Source: an uncultured Lachnospiraceae bacterium (lineage in GTDB: Bacteria > Bacillota > Clostridia > Lachnospirales > Lachnospiraceae). From it: a DNA stretch of 52,576 nucleotides. The stretch spans positions 1 to 52,576 of the forward strand of contig CAMWXE010000034.1 in NCBI GenBank assembly GCA_947178145.1, written 5' to 3'. Each line of letters starts with the position of its first letter. Within the stretch, counting starts at the first letter, position 1. Below the pieces are notes generated by a model. That model was not told the origin of the DNA. It made no database searches and saw only the letters and a list, made by a program, of their open reading frames with translations. Positions 1 to 9,150 of the stretch are shown here, piece after piece. The position numbers and the translations under genes were made by a program.

Positions 1-53
1 AGAGCATCTGCCTTACAAGCAGAGGGTCATAGGTTCGAGCCCTATAGGTCCCA
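1..53 (+). tRNA. tRNA-Val (TAC), 5' end cut off
   Basis: The window opens inside the D arm. The anticodon stem TCTGC/GCAGA holds the loop CTTACAA with anticodon TAC, which reads Val. The T arm is at 29-45 (ATAGG, TTCGAGC, CCTAT) and the 3' acceptor strand runs to the discriminator A at 53. No CCA is encoded. It is the first visible member of a five-tRNA array. Confidence 0.9.
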
Positions 54-88
54 TTCTATAAGAAAATGTGCATATATTTATGATATAT

Positions 89-161
89 GCCGATGTGGCT
101 CAATTGGCAGAGCAGCTGATTTGTAATCAGCAGGTTATCGGTTCGAGTCCGATCATCGGCT
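89..161 (+). tRNA. tRNA-Thr (TGT)
   Basis: A complete cloverleaf of 73 bases. Acceptor strands GCCGATG and CATCGGC pair perfectly, and the anticodon loop TTTGTAA carries TGT (Thr). The T loop is TTCGAGT and the discriminator base is T. CCA is not encoded, as in the neighbouring tRNAs. Confidence 0.95.
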
Positions 162-165
162 TTAT

Positions 166-247
166 GGGTGGATTCCCGAGTGGCCAAAGGGGACAGACTG
201 TAAATCTGCTGCTTTATGCTTCGGTGGTTCGAATCCACCTCCACCCA
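166..247 (+). tRNA. tRNA-Tyr (GTA)
   Basis: A class II tRNA of 82 bases with acceptor GGGTGGA/TCCACCC and a long variable arm (about 205-223). The anticodon GTA reads Tyr. It starts four bases after tRNA-Thr, so the two are surely cotranscribed. No CCA is encoded. Confidence 0.95.
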
Positions 248-264
248 TTAAATTAAATATATAT

Positions 265-338
265 CGCGGGGTGGAGCAGTCTGGAAGCTCGTCGGGCTCA
301 TAACCCGAAGGTCATAGGTTCAAATCCTATCCCCGCTA
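265..338 (+). tRNA. Initiator tRNA-fMet (CAT)
   Basis: The anticodon is CAT, in a stem with three consecutive G-C pairs (CGGG...CCCG) next to the loop. The first acceptor base C is unpaired with the opposing T. Both features are hallmarks of bacterial initiator tRNA and separate it from elongator tRNA-Met and tRNA-Ile2. The gene is 74 bases and CCA is not encoded. Confidence 0.93.
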
Positions 339-343
339 TTTCT

Positions 344-416
<73 letters not shown>

Positions 417-446
417 TTGTATAATTTAGAAGAATGCAGTTTATGA

Positions 447-474
447 ACGCGCTATACAGCGTGTTTTTTTATTT
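447..474 (+). terminator. Intrinsic terminator of the tRNA array
   Basis: ACGCGCT and AGCGTGT form a seven-pair stem with one G-T wobble around a short loop. Eight of the following ten bases are T. It sits 30 bases after tRNA-Phe, the expected place for the end of the array transcript. Confidence 0.75.
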
Positions 475-621
475 AAAAATCTCTTAAGTATCTTTTTTAT
501 TATAAAGATATGTGATAAAATGAAAGTTAGGCAGTCGTTTGAGACAAAGATATAGACTTAGGTTTCCAGATAGAAACAAATATATTTATAAGCGATGTAT
601 TGTGAAAGCGGGAGAGAACAT

Positions 622-1140
622 ATGTATGAGTATGAATTAAAAAAATATGCAAATGATATTTTTGAGTCAGAGAACTTTAAGAGTACCAAAGAATATATTC
701 AACATGGCAATATGTCAGTGCAGGAGCACTGTATCAATGTTGCAAAGGCGAGTTTATATATCAGAGATAAATTTAAGATCAAATGTAATACAAGAGACTT
801 GATCAGGGGCGCGTTGCTCCATGATTACTTCCTGTATGACTGGCACAAGAGTGATAAAGTAAATTCCCATAGGCTGCATGGATTCTTTCATCCGGCAAGA
901 GCTTTGTACAATGCGCGGAAAGAATATCATTTAACGGCAAGACAGAAAGATATTATTATCAAGCATATGTGGCCGCTCACTGTGGTACCGCCTGTGTGTA
1001 GAGAGGCATGGATTGTGACTTCTGCGGACAAATTCTGCTCTCTGATGGAGACGCTCTATATTCATAAAGGCAAGATTCATAATAGGGGTATCAGCAAAAA
1101 GTATACAGCAGTAGGTATTTCTGCTCAGAGAATTGCGTAG
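622..1140 (+). CDS. HD-domain phosphohydrolase-like protein
   Basis: A protein of 172 residues with the metal-binding pattern of the HD superfamily: His36 in an EHC helix, the His67-Asp68 doublet in LLHDYF, a later KHMWP histidine near 117 and an SADKF aspartate near 134. Such proteins are soluble metal-dependent phosphohydrolases, often acting on nucleotides; the substrate here is unknown. I start at the ATG at 622 because GGGAGAG lies seven bases upstream. An in-frame ATG at 595 has no such site and would add nine residues. It lies between the tRNA terminator and pyruvate kinase with no sign of a functional link to either. Confidence 0.85.
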   Translation: MYEYELKKYANDIFESENFKSTKEYIQHGNMSVQEHCINVAKASLYIRDKFKIKCNTRDLIRGALLHDYFLYDWHKSDKVNSHRLHGFFHPARALYNARKEYHLTARQKDIIIKHMWPLTVVPPVCREAWIVTSADKFCSLMETLYIHKGKIHNRGISKKYTAVGISAQRIA

Positions 1141-1279
1141 ACAGATATTAGCTCATGTATCATAAGAATTCTGAACGGAATATTTAAAATGAAGATACCA
1201 GCATATTTTCATGAGAATGCGAAAGAAAAAGGCACCAGCCTGTGTAGCGTGTTAATATATGAGGAAAGGATTGTGTTTT

Positions 1280-2698
1280 ATGAGAAAAACAAAAATTATC
1301 TGTACGATTGGACCAGTATCTGAGAGTGAGGAGAAATTAAAGGAGCTGCTTCTGGCAGGAATGAATGTGGCAAGATTTAATTTTTCGCATGGGAATCATG
1401 ATGAGCATCAAATGAAGCTTGAGCGGGCAAGAAGGGCTGCAAAGGAGTTAGGACTTCCACTTGCGACGATGCAGGATACGAAAGGTCCTGAGATTCGATT
1501 GCGGGATTTTGAGGGCGGAAAGGCTTATCTGGAAACTGGTGCTGCGTTTCGACTTACGACTGAGGAGATTATGGGAACTGCGGATAGGGCCTCGATCACT
1601 TATAAGAATCTGAAAAATGATGTCGAAGTAGGAAAGAGTATCTTGATTGATGATGGATTGATAGAGCTTACAATCAAGGAGATTGAGGACACCGATATTG
1701 TCTGCGAAGTAGTAAACGGCGGCTATGTATCGAACCATAAGGGAATCAATGTGCCAGGAGCAATTCTTTCTATGCCATATATTAGTGAGGTCGACAGAGA
1801 GGATATTATTTTTGGGGTAAAGATGGGATATGATTATCTTGCAGCATCTTTTGTAAGGTGTGCGGATGATGTTTTGGCGGTCAAAGCATTAATCAGAGAG
1901 CATGGCGGCAGGATGAAAGTGATTTCTAAGATTGAGAATATGCAGGGAATTGATAACTTGGATGAAATTCTTGCGGTCTCTGACGGCATAATGGTGGCGA
2001 GAGGCGACATGGGAGTAGAGATTCCACTAGAGGAAGTACCTGTATTGCAGAAGAAAATGATTCAGAAGGCATTGCGCCTTGGTAAAATTGTCATAACAGC
2101 GACGCAGATGCTTGACTCTATGATCAAAAATCCAAGGCCTACCAGGGCAGAGACAACGGATGTGGCCAATGCGATTTACGATGGAACGTCTGCAATTATG
2201 CTTAGCGGGGAGAGTGCCGCTGGTGCATATCCGATTGAGGCTGTGAAAACAATGAGCAGAATCGCAGAACGGACAGAGGAGGATATCTGTTATGCGGACA
2301 GATTGAGGGAGAGAAGTCATAACTGGGTGAACAATGAGGAAGTGACGACGGCAATCTGTCATGCCTGCTGTACAACTGCGATGGATTTGAATGCAAAGGC
2401 AATTATCACAGTAACAATGTCAGGATTTACTGCAAGTATGATATCGAAATACCAGCCAGGATGTATGGTAATTGGATGTGCAGTGGACGAGATGGTGTAT
2501 CGCCAGATGGCGCTAATGTTTGGCGTTAGTCCGCTGTTAATCGAAAAAGAGGACGATACAGAGGAACTGTTTAATGCCGCGGTGAGAGCAAGTGTTGACG
2601 CTGGCCTGATTAATAGTGGAGACAGAGTTGTGATAACTGCCGGGGTACCTCTGGGAATTGCTGGAAATACAAATATGGTTCGTGTTGTGGAGGTTTAA
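1280..2698 (+). CDS. pyk: Pyruvate kinase
   Basis: Catalyses the last step of glycolysis, phosphoenolpyruvate plus ADP to pyruvate plus ATP, in the cytosol. At 472 residues it has the classical A/B/C domains and lacks the C-terminal PEP-utiliser extension found in Bacillus enzymes. Visible motifs are the K+/ATP-binding RFNFSHG (Arg32, Asn34, Ser36), the catalytic-lysine segment SKIENMQG near 220, the Mg-binding ARGDMGVEI near 243 and ITATQMLDSM. The ATG at 1280 has AGGAAAGGA about nine bases upstream; the in-frame ATG at 1259 precedes that site. It is probably a single-gene unit or is read through from the HD gene. Confidence 0.98.
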   Translation: MRKTKIICTIGPVSESEEKLKELLLAGMNVARFNFSHGNHDEHQMKLERARRAAKELGLPLATMQDTKGPEIRLRDFEGGKAYLETGAAFRLTTEEIMGTADRASITYKNLKNDVEVGKSILIDDGLIELTIKEIEDTDIVCEVVNGGYVSNHKGINVPGAILSMPYISEVDREDIIFGVKMGYDYLAASFVRCADDVLAVKALIREHGGRMKVISKIENMQGIDNLDEILAVSDGIMVARGDMGVEIPLEEVPVLQKKMIQKALRLGKIVITATQMLDSMIKNPRPTRAETTDVANAIYDGTSAIMLSGESAAGAYPIEAVKTMSRIAERTEEDICYADRLRERSHNWVNNEEVTTAICHACCTTAMDLNAKAIITVTMSGFTASMISKYQPGCMVIGCAVDEMVYRQMALMFGVSPLLIEKEDDTEELFNAAVRASVDAGLINSGDRVVITAGVPLGIAGNTNMVRVVEV

Positions 2699-2742
2699 TT
2701 GCGTTTGTGCTGTGACAGGACAGTTATGTGTTGGGGGAACAG

Positions 2743-3357
2743 ATGGGAAGCATTTTTTGCATAGTCGGAAAAAGTTCATCGGGAAAGGATACGATCTATA
2801 AAATGCTTATGCAGAACAATTCGCTTCGTATGAAGCGAATTGTTCCCTATACGACACGGCCGATACGTGTAGGAGAACAGGAAGGCGTTGAATACTATTT
2901 TACTACAGTAGAGGCGATGGAGCAGCTGAAAAAACAGAATAAAATTGTTGAGTGCCGGTCGTATGATACGATCTATGGTCCGTGGTATTATTTCATGGCG
3001 AAGGATAATCAGATTGACTTGGAATTAAATGACTATCTGATCATAGGGACGCTGGAGTCCTACACAAAGATAAGAGATTATTTTGGCCGGGACAGGGTGG
3101 TTCCGATCTATATTGAATTGGATGACGGTGAGCGTTTGAGCCGGGCACTTGAGCGCGAAAAGAGACAGAGCCAGCCGATGTATGAGGAGATGTGCAGACG
3201 CTTTATCGCGGATGCGAGAGATTTTTCACAGGAAAATCTTGAGAATGCGGGAATCACCATAAAATTTGACAATTATGACTTAACATCTTGTCTGAATGAA
3301 GTAGCAGCATATATTATTGCTGAGCAGAACAGAGAGCTTGGGAAGGAAGGTACTTGA
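2743..3357 (+). CDS. Guanylate kinase-like P-loop kinase
   Basis: A 204-residue protein of the guanylate kinase fold. It has the P-loop GKSSSGKDT (residues 9-17) and the GMP-binding pattern YTTRPIRVGEQEGVEYYF (about 36-53), as in bona fide GMP kinases. The C-terminal half is less canonical, so it may be a paralogue and not the housekeeping gmk. The ATG at 2743 has GGGGG five bases upstream; an in-frame GTG at 2728 lacks a site. It begins the run that continues through yaaR, holB, ricT and rsmI. In other Firmicutes that cluster starts with thymidylate kinase, so a nucleotide kinase here fits the layout. Confidence 0.8.
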   Translation: MGSIFCIVGKSSSGKDTIYKMLMQNNSLRMKRIVPYTTRPIRVGEQEGVEYYFTTVEAMEQLKKQNKIVECRSYDTIYGPWYYFMAKDNQIDLELNDYLIIGTLESYTKIRDYFGRDRVVPIYIELDDGERLSRALEREKRQSQPMYEEMCRRFIADARDFSQENLENAGITIKFDNYDLTSCLNEVAAYIIAEQNRELGKEGT

Positions 3358-3358
3358 G

Positions 3359-3706
3359 ATGATTATTTGGAATTTGATTACGATACTGCCTGTGGCAATG
3401 CTCATAGCATATGTAATTATTTCCAGGAGCAGATACAAAAACAGACCAAAAGGCGAGCCTTTTTTCTTTGTGGATGACAAGCTTGTTCTGGATGCGGTTT
3501 TGCGTATGCATGTGATTCCAATCAGCGATATTGATCATGTAGAAGTGAATAGTAGTTCGTATTCGATGCCATACATAGTAACGATCAATGTCATTAAGAA
3601 GAATGGGAAAAGCAAGGCTTGTTCTTATATGGGATATACTTCGCTGTCTGATATGGCTGAGGCTTTGGAAAAGAGAGGAATTTATTGTAAGGAGATCCAT
3701 AAATAA
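3359..3706 (+). CDS. Small membrane-anchored protein of unknown function
   Basis: 115 residues: a hydrophobic N-terminal segment (about 3-20) likely to be a membrane anchor, a basic stretch RSRYKNRPKGEP, then a soluble domain of about 85 residues with alternating beta-like segments. I do not recognise the family. The ATG at 3359 starts one base after the stop of the kinase gene and has GGAAGG about nine bases upstream, so the two are probably translationally coupled. An orientation with the C-terminal domain in the cytoplasm is an inference from the basic residues after the anchor. Confidence 0.75.
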   Translation: MIIWNLITILPVAMLIAYVIISRSRYKNRPKGEPFFFVDDKLVLDAVLRMHVIPISDIDHVEVNSSSYSMPYIVTINVIKKNGKSKACSYMGYTSLSDMAEALEKRGIYCKEIHK

Positions 3707-3722
3707 GTTGGGAGAGAGATAG

Positions 3723-4163
3723 ATGGATTTTAAGGTGAATGAGGTACAGCAAACAGTACCAGTACAGCAGACACAGACAACACAGCAGACGGATGACTCA
3801 TTCAAGTTTATGCTGGCGAGCAATATTGAGGAGGCGGGGCTTGCAGAGCGTTTGAATCTCATGATGGAAGAGATTGTGATGCAGGGTGACAAGATTGTGA
3901 AGCGTATGGATGTGCGCGACATGAGGCGATATCGCACTTTGATCAAGGATTTTATGAATGAGATTGTCAATCGTTCCCACAAGTTTTCGAGGGAAAATTT
4001 TCTGGACAGGCGCGGACGTCATAGAGTCTATGGCATTATCAGGCTGGTGGATGAGAAGCTGGATGAGCTTGCACAGGAACTGGTGAGCGAGGAGTGTGAC
4101 AAGATTGCAATACTTGCCAAGGTGGATGAGATAAGGGGGCTGCTGCTTGATATTTTTGCATAG
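3723..4163 (+). CDS. yaaR: YaaR family (DUF327) protein
   Basis: 146 residues matching the YaaR family. It has a glutamine- and threonine-rich disordered N terminus (about 8-25), then a helical domain with the typical [19 protein letters not shown] region and the DEKLDELAQ helix. YaaR proteins are small, cytosolic and of unknown biochemical role. In Bacillus the gene lies immediately before holB and the ricT homologue yaaT, which is the arrangement here apart from an inserted DUF4272 gene. The start has a GGGAGAGA site and lies 16 bases after the preceding gene. Confidence 0.88.
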   Translation: MDFKVNEVQQTVPVQQTQTTQQTDDSFKFMLASNIEEAGLAERLNLMMEEIVMQGDKIVKRMDVRDMRRYRTLIKDFMNEIVNRSHKFSRENFLDRRGRHRVYGIIRLVDEKLDELAQELVSEECDKIAILAKVDEIRGLLLDIFA

Positions 4164-4378
4164 GACAGCAAATGCCCTGGCCTCCTGCGCCTGCAATTAT
4201 TTTCTGATTATGTATGTAATTGGCAGAGGAATATATGGCGTCTTTGTCGCAAGTTATTTCTGAACAGCTTCTGCGGAAAAGAGAGAGATAGCTGTGCCAG
4301 TGGTTCGATCATGGCATAAATATACAGAGGAAAGTGTTCAGATATTTGGCTTAAAATTCTAAAAATGGAGGGTGCAAT

Positions 4379-5092
4379 ATGGAATTAGTAACGGACAACT
4401 ACAACAGTGGAGGGAATGATTTCAAGGAGGCGCAAATGCGCAAGGAGCGCTCCATAGAGATACTAAAGGCACATAAGGTTCCCTACATAGAGCATCTTCC
4501 TGTGATGGAAACGGCCAACATGGTCAGGGTCAGGACGGCTGAGGAGATTGCAAGGCGGGCTGTGGCATGCCTGTTTGCAATCCAGGTGGCATGTGACGCA
4601 GCTGGAGGACGTGGAAGTCTGAAAAAGAGTCGGCAGTTTTTTAGTGAAAAGCTTGTGGAGTTTGGTGTGGAGGGGGTTCTTACGCACAAGGAACAGAAAG
4701 TGTTCTGCGATAAGTGTACCGATCAGGAATTTGGTAATATGACATGGAAGTATGAGGCCTATTGGGTTTTGCTGTGGGCACTCGGTATTGTCGAAAAGTT
4801 GGATTATCCGGCAGAAGCCTGTGATTGTGATTTTGCGATTAACGCAGTTGCTGACTGTAATGGGATGAAAGCATTCATGGCTAAGATCAGAATGCGCGAC
4901 ATTGATGAGATACTGGATGAGGCAGACTTGATCTTTCGATATGACTGGGCGTGTGTGGACGCGCGTATTCATGAAGATGAAGCGCCAGCAGGATTGAATC
5001 CAGATGTAGTGTATGAGCGGCATTGCGGATTCAATTGGCTGATTGACGCGGACGGGGCTGATGACTGGGACAATGTCGCCACAAACACCTGA
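4379..5092 (+). CDS. DUF4272 domain protein
   Basis: 237 residues resembling DUF4272 proteins. The N terminus has the RSIEILKAHKVPYIEHLPV pattern followed by RTAEEIARRAVACL. A central helix WKYEAYWVLLWALGI lies near 121-135 and is followed by the acidic CDCDFAI segment. The function of the family is unknown. It has a strong GGAGG site seven bases upstream. Its stop is 16 bases before the holB start, so it is part of the same transcript, although DUF4272 genes are not usual members of the yaaR-holB block. No membrane segment or signal peptide is visible. Confidence 0.8.
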   Translation: MELVTDNYNSGGNDFKEAQMRKERSIEILKAHKVPYIEHLPVMETANMVRVRTAEEIARRAVACLFAIQVACDAAGGRGSLKKSRQFFSEKLVEFGVEGVLTHKEQKVFCDKCTDQEFGNMTWKYEAYWVLLWALGIVEKLDYPAEACDCDFAINAVADCNGMKAFMAKIRMRDIDEILDEADLIFRYDWACVDARIHEDEAPAGLNPDVVYERHCGFNWLIDADGADDWDNVATNT

Positions 5093-5108
5093 AAAGGAAG
5101 AGTTGGAA

Positions 5109-6200
5109 ATGGAAACTGGAATGGAATGTGTGTCATGGAATGATGTGGTGGGATTGACACAGCTTACAGACAATCTGCAGAGCGCAATAAAGCACAATAA
5201 AATATCACATGCCTATCTGATACAGGGTGAAAAGCTGTCAGGAAAGCGTATGATTGCGGATATTTTTGCGAGAGCGCTGCAGTGTGAATGTGATCGGACA
5301 GAGGTGGAACATCAGGCCACACTGTTTGATTTTGCAAGTGCATTGACAGATAAAAATGACACAAGTGTCAGAATGCGTCCCTGCAATCTGTGCAGATCGT
5401 GCAGACAGGCAATCAACGGCAATCACCCGGATATTATCTATGTGATACATGAGAAACCAAACGTGATATCGGTGGACAATATCAGGCAGCAGGTTAACGG
5501 GGACATTGCAATTAAGCCATACAGTGGGACGTACAAGATTTATATTATCGATGAGGCGGAGAAGATGAATGTGCAGGCACAGAATGCACTTCTAAAGACA
5601 CTGGAGGAGCCACCGCAGTATGCGGTGATTTTGTTGCTTGCCACCAGGGCTGAGGCAATGCTGCCAACGATTTTGAGCCGATGTGTGGTGCTGAATACAA
5701 AACCCGTTCCAGAGGATTTGATTAAGAGGTATTTGATGCAGAGGATTCAAATACCAGACTACAGGGCGTCGATTTGCGCTTCCTTTGCAAGAGGAAATGT
5801 CGGGCGTGCGATTGAGCTTGCCTCCAGTGATACATTTGACCGTATGAAATCGTCTGTACTTAATATTCTGAAAAATATTTCAGATATGGAAATCAATCAG
5901 ATTGCATCTGAAATTAAAAAAATTAATGAGGAAAAATTTGACACAAATGATTATCTTGATTTATGTTTTATTTGGTTTCGTGATGTGCTATTATATAAAT
6001 CGTGTGGTCTGTACGGCGATACAAAACATATTATTTTCAAGGAAGAGGTGTCTGACATTGCCAGTGCATCCAGACGATATGGTTATGATGTGATTGAGAA
6101 AATTATTCATTCCATAGACAGAGCGAGGAGTAGATTAGCAGCAAACGTGAATTTTGAACTGACGATGGAGCTGATGTTTCTGGACATGAAAGCAGGATGA
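5109..6200 (+). CDS. holB: DNA polymerase III subunit delta' (clamp loader)
   Basis: Part of the clamp-loader complex that opens the beta clamp for the replicative polymerase. The 363 residues show a modified P loop, GEKLSGKR (40-47), four zinc-binding cysteines (Cys59, Cys92, Cys95, Cys98) and the Walker B-like IIDEAEKM. They also have the helix NALLKTLEEPP and the SRC sensor motif, all typical of AAA+ clamp-loader subunits. I chose the ATG at 5109 because AAGGAAGAG lies upstream at good spacing; in-frame ATGs at 5043 and 5073 overlap the DUF4272 gene. It is followed by ricT, as in Bacillus. Confidence 0.95.
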   Translation: METGMECVSWNDVVGLTQLTDNLQSAIKHNKISHAYLIQGEKLSGKRMIADIFARALQCECDRTEVEHQATLFDFASALTDKNDTSVRMRPCNLCRSCRQAINGNHPDIIYVIHEKPNVISVDNIRQQVNGDIAIKPYSGTYKIYIIDEAEKMNVQAQNALLKTLEEPPQYAVILLLATRAEAMLPTILSRCVVLNTKPVPEDLIKRYLMQRIQIPDYRASICASFARGNVGRAIELASSDTFDRMKSSVLNILKNISDMEINQIASEIKKINEEKFDTNDYLDLCFIWFRDVLLYKSCGLYGDTKHIIFKEEVSDIASASRRYGYDVIEKIIHSIDRARSRLAANVNFELTMELMFLDMKAG

Positions 6201-6313
6201 ATTGGAGGAGTACGAATGAGTCTGCACCGGTATCATTGTTATGGCCGATAAAGACACAGTGGAAGGATGTAGACGGAGTATATATATTTAGTGGCAAAGT
6301 GAGGTAGATAGAT

Positions 6314-7240
6314 ATGGTGAAAGTGATTGGTGTGAGATTTCGGACAGCGGGTAAGATTTATTTCTTTGATCCGGTGGACTTTGATATAAAGCGCGGAGAT
6401 CATGTGATTGTGGAGACAGCGCGTGGCATTGAATATGGGACAGTGGTGGGAGACCCGAAAGAAATTGAGGAGGAAAAGGTGGTACAGCCTCTAAAGCCTG
6501 TGCTGCGGATTGCGACGAAGCGTGATATGGAGCAGGAGGCAGCAAACAAGCAGAAGGAGAAGGATGCTTTTCAAATATGCCTGGAGAAGATTAAGAAACA
6601 TAATCTTGAGATGAAGCTGATAGATGCCGAATATACGTTTGATAACAACAAGGTACTTTTTTACTTCACGGCCGATGGACGCATTGACTTTCGGGAATTA
6701 GTTAAGGATTTGGCGTCGGTATTTAAGACGAGGATTGAGCTGCGCCAGATCGGTGTGCGTGATGAGACGAAGATTCTGGGAGGTATTGGCATCTGTGGGC
6801 GGCCGCTCTGCTGTCACTCTCATTTGTCAGAATTTGTACCAGTTTCGATCAAAATGGCAAAGGAGCAGAATTTGTCGTTGAATCCGACAAAGATTTCCGG
6901 GGTATGTGGCCGTCTTATGTGCTGTTTAAAGCATGAGGAGGAGACATATGAGTATCTCAACAGAAAACTTCCGAATGTCGGGGATTTTGTGACAGCGGAT
7001 GATGGACTGAAGGGTGAGGTGCACAGTGTAAATGTACTTCGGCAGCTGGTTAAGGTCATTGTTGAGGTGGACGATGAGAAGGAAATCCATGAGTATAAGG
7101 TCGAGCAACTGCGGTTTAAGAGGCGCCACAAGAAGGACAAGAATGACAAGATGAGCGATGAGGAGCTCAAGGAGCTGCGAGAGCTTGAGAAGCTCGAAAA
7201 GCAGGAGAAGGACGCGAAGTCCAAGCTTGAGGATAATTAG
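6314..7240 (+). CDS. ricT: PSP1 domain protein RicT (YaaT)
   Basis: 308 residues with the PSP1 domain and two conserved cysteine clusters, CGRPLCC near residue 160 and CGRLMCC near 197. In Bacillus these bind iron-sulfur clusters in the RicA-RicF-RicT (Y) complex. That complex binds RNase Y and promotes mRNA maturation, sporulation and biofilm formation. The C terminus is a highly charged Lys/Glu tail. The 113-base gap before it holds only an untrustworthy 36-codon frame. The stop is one base before the next start, so coupling to the methyltransferase gene is likely. Confidence 0.93.
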   Translation: MVKVIGVRFRTAGKIYFFDPVDFDIKRGDHVIVETARGIEYGTVVGDPKEIEEEKVVQPLKPVLRIATKRDMEQEAANKQKEKDAFQICLEKIKKHNLEMKLIDAEYTFDNNKVLFYFTADGRIDFRELVKDLASVFKTRIELRQIGVRDETKILGGIGICGRPLCCHSHLSEFVPVSIKMAKEQNLSLNPTKISGVCGRLMCCLKHEEETYEYLNRKLPNVGDFVTADDGLKGEVHSVNVLRQLVKVIVEVDDEKEIHEYKVEQLRFKRRHKKDKNDKMSDEELKELRELEKLEKQEKDAKSKLEDN

Positions 7241-7241
7241 T

Positions 7242-7979
7242 ATGGACATTGAATTAAAGGAAAATGAGCGCATTGATGATCTGCAGCGCAACAGCTATCA
7301 GATTATTCAGAATCCTGAGAAGTTCTGTTTTGGGATGGATGCGGTGTTGCTGAGCGGCTTTGTGCGTGTAAGACCTGGGGCAAATGTATTGGATATGGGC
7401 ACTGGAACAGGGATAATTCCCCTCCTGATAGAAGCGAAAACCCAGGCATCGCATATCAGTGCCATTGAGATACAGGAGGAGAGCGCAGATATGGCGAGGC
7501 GCAGCGTGCAGCTCAACAGGCTGGAGCATAAGATCGATATTGTGACAGGGGATTTGAAGGAAGCAGACAAGTTTTTTGGTGCTGCTTCTTTTGATGTAAT
7601 AACATGCAATCCGCCGTATATGATTGGGCAGCATGGTCTTATCAATCCAGATGCGCCGAAAGCGATTGCACGGCATGAGATTTTGTGTACGCTGGAGGAC
7701 GTGGTTAGAAATGCTGCGAAGCTGCTCAGGCCAGGGGGATATTTCAGCATGGTTCACAGACCGTTCCGCCTGGCGGAGATTATCACTGTGATGACGGAAT
7801 ACAAGCTTGAGCCAAAGCGCATGAAACTGGTGTATCCTTATGTTGATAAGGAGCCCAATATGGTGTTGATCGAGGGGTGTAAAGGCGGTAAACCGCGGAT
7901 GACGGTGGAAAAGCCTTTGATTGTCTACAAGGCGCCGAATATTTATACTGACGAGATCTACGATGTGTATGGGTATTGA
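7242..7979 (+). CDS. tRNA1(Val) adenine N6-methyltransferase family protein
   Basis: A 245-residue class I methyltransferase. It has the SAM-binding motif VLDMGTGTGIIPLL near 48-61 and the catalytic NPPY motif near 123-126, diagnostic of N6-adenine or glutamine methyltransferases. With its place between ricT and rsmI it matches YabB/TrmN6, which methylates A37 of tRNA1(Val). The start at 7242 is taken because GAGG lies nine bases upstream and the gene then follows ricT directly. Earlier in-frame codons lie inside ricT and give an arginine-serine rich shadow. Confidence 0.9.
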   Translation: MDIELKENERIDDLQRNSYQIIQNPEKFCFGMDAVLLSGFVRVRPGANVLDMGTGTGIIPLLIEAKTQASHISAIEIQEESADMARRSVQLNRLEHKIDIVTGDLKEADKFFGAASFDVITCNPPYMIGQHGLINPDAPKAIARHEILCTLEDVVRNAAKLLRPGGYFSMVHRPFRLAEIITVMTEYKLEPKRMKLVYPYVDKEPNMVLIEGCKGGKPRMTVEKPLIVYKAPNIYTDEIYDVYGY

Positions 7980-8058
7980 AAGTGGATGTGTATAGCGGAC
8001 TGCGGTTCATTTTATGCGACTGATACAGAAACTGTTAGGAGAAGTTGGAGGTTTACAG

Positions 8059-8907
8059 ATGGCAGGAAAGTTGTATTTGTGTGCGACACCAATTGGGAAT
8101 CTGGGGGATATCACACCGCGGGTGGTGGAGACGCTGCAGATGGTTGATCTGATTGCTGCGGAGGATACCAGAAACAGTATCAAGCTGCTAAATCACTTTG
8201 ATATTCATACACCGATGACGAGTTATCATGAATATAATAAGATTGAAAAAGCCATTGCGTTAATTGAACAGATGAATGCAGGTAAAAATGTGGCGCTAAT
8301 CACAGACGCGGGGACACCGGCAATCTCGGATCCGGGAGAAGTGCTTGTGCGAATGTGTCAGGAGGCCGGCATTGTTGCGACATCACTTCCAGGAGCAGCG
8401 GCGTGTATCACAGCGCTGACACTTTCTGGACTGAGTACGAGGCGCTTTTGCTTTGAGGGATTTTTGCCTGCTGACAAAAAAGAAAAGAAAGATATTCTGG
8501 AGGACTTAAAGAAGGAGTCGAGAACGATTATCTTGTACGAGGCGCCTCACCATTTAGCCAGGACGCTGGAGGAACTGTATGAGACACTTGGTGACCGTAA
8601 GCTGACGCTGTGCCGGGAGTTGACGAAGCGGTTTGAGGAGGTAAGGCCAACGACGCTCTGTGAAGCGCGCGTGTTGTTGGAAAGCGAAGAACCGCGGGGG
8701 GAGTACGTGTTAGTGGTGGAGGGCAAAAGCCTTTCGGAGTTTCAAAGGGAGCAGGAGCAGAGCTGGCAGGAAATACCGATTGAGGAGCATATGCAGCAAT
8801 ATGAGGCGCAGGGGATTGACCATAAGGATGCCATGAGAAGGGTCGCGAGGGACAGAGGCATCTCTAAGCGCGAGGTGTATCAATATTTGCTGGAGCTGGA
8901 AAAATAG
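8059..8907 (+). CDS. rsmI: 16S rRNA 2'-O-ribose C1402 methyltransferase RsmI
   Basis: 282 residues of the tetrapyrrole-methylase fold. Motifs are LYLCATPIGNLGDITPR at the N terminus, AAEDTRNS, the glycine-rich ALITDAGTPAISDPG near 80-95 and PGAAACITAL. RsmI methylates the ribose of C1402 in the decoding centre. The ATG at 8059 has GGAGG seven bases upstream; an in-frame ATG at 8014 precedes that site and adds residues foreign to the family. It ends the ricT-methyltransferase-rsmI run. Confidence 0.95.
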   Translation: MAGKLYLCATPIGNLGDITPRVVETLQMVDLIAAEDTRNSIKLLNHFDIHTPMTSYHEYNKIEKAIALIEQMNAGKNVALITDAGTPAISDPGEVLVRMCQEAGIVATSLPGAAACITALTLSGLSTRRFCFEGFLPADKKEKKDILEDLKKESRTIILYEAPHHLARTLEELYETLGDRKLTLCRELTKRFEEVRPTTLCEARVLLESEEPRGEYVLVVEGKSLSEFQREQEQSWQEIPIEEHMQQYEAQGIDHKDAMRRVARDRGISKREVYQYLLELEK

Positions 8908-8944
8908 TGTGGAAAAAATTTTTAGAGAAAATTTAGAAAATACA

Positions 8945-8973
8945 TTGACAAATATATATAGGAATACTATACT
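8945..8973 (+). promoter_or_regulatory. Sigma-A promoter of the acyl carrier protein gene
   Basis: TTGACA (8945-8950), a 17-base spacer and TATACT (8968-8973) give a near-perfect vegetative promoter. The transcript would have a leader of about 170 bases before the gene at 9151. I see no obvious terminator or riboswitch in that leader. Confidence 0.8.
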
Positions 8974-9150
8974 TCTGTTTGTCGATACTGTGATAAATAT
9001 GTTAAAATATGTTGTAACATAAAAGTTATTTCAGTGATAGACATGATAGGACACATCATAAGATGAAGTAGGAATGCATACAATAAAGTGTGAGAACAAC
9101 ATGAGTACTTTGTCGGGATACAGGATAGATTGTGTAAAGGAGATTTTTGA

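Noticed and set aside
4463..5197. A 244-codon minus-strand frame
   Set aside because: Antisense to the DUF4272 gene and holB start, with shadow-like composition and no recognisable motif.
6197..6307. A 36-codon frame between holB and ricT
   Set aside because: Starts at the overlapping ATGA of the holB stop but has no recognisable sequence and no supporting site; more likely chance in a short leader.
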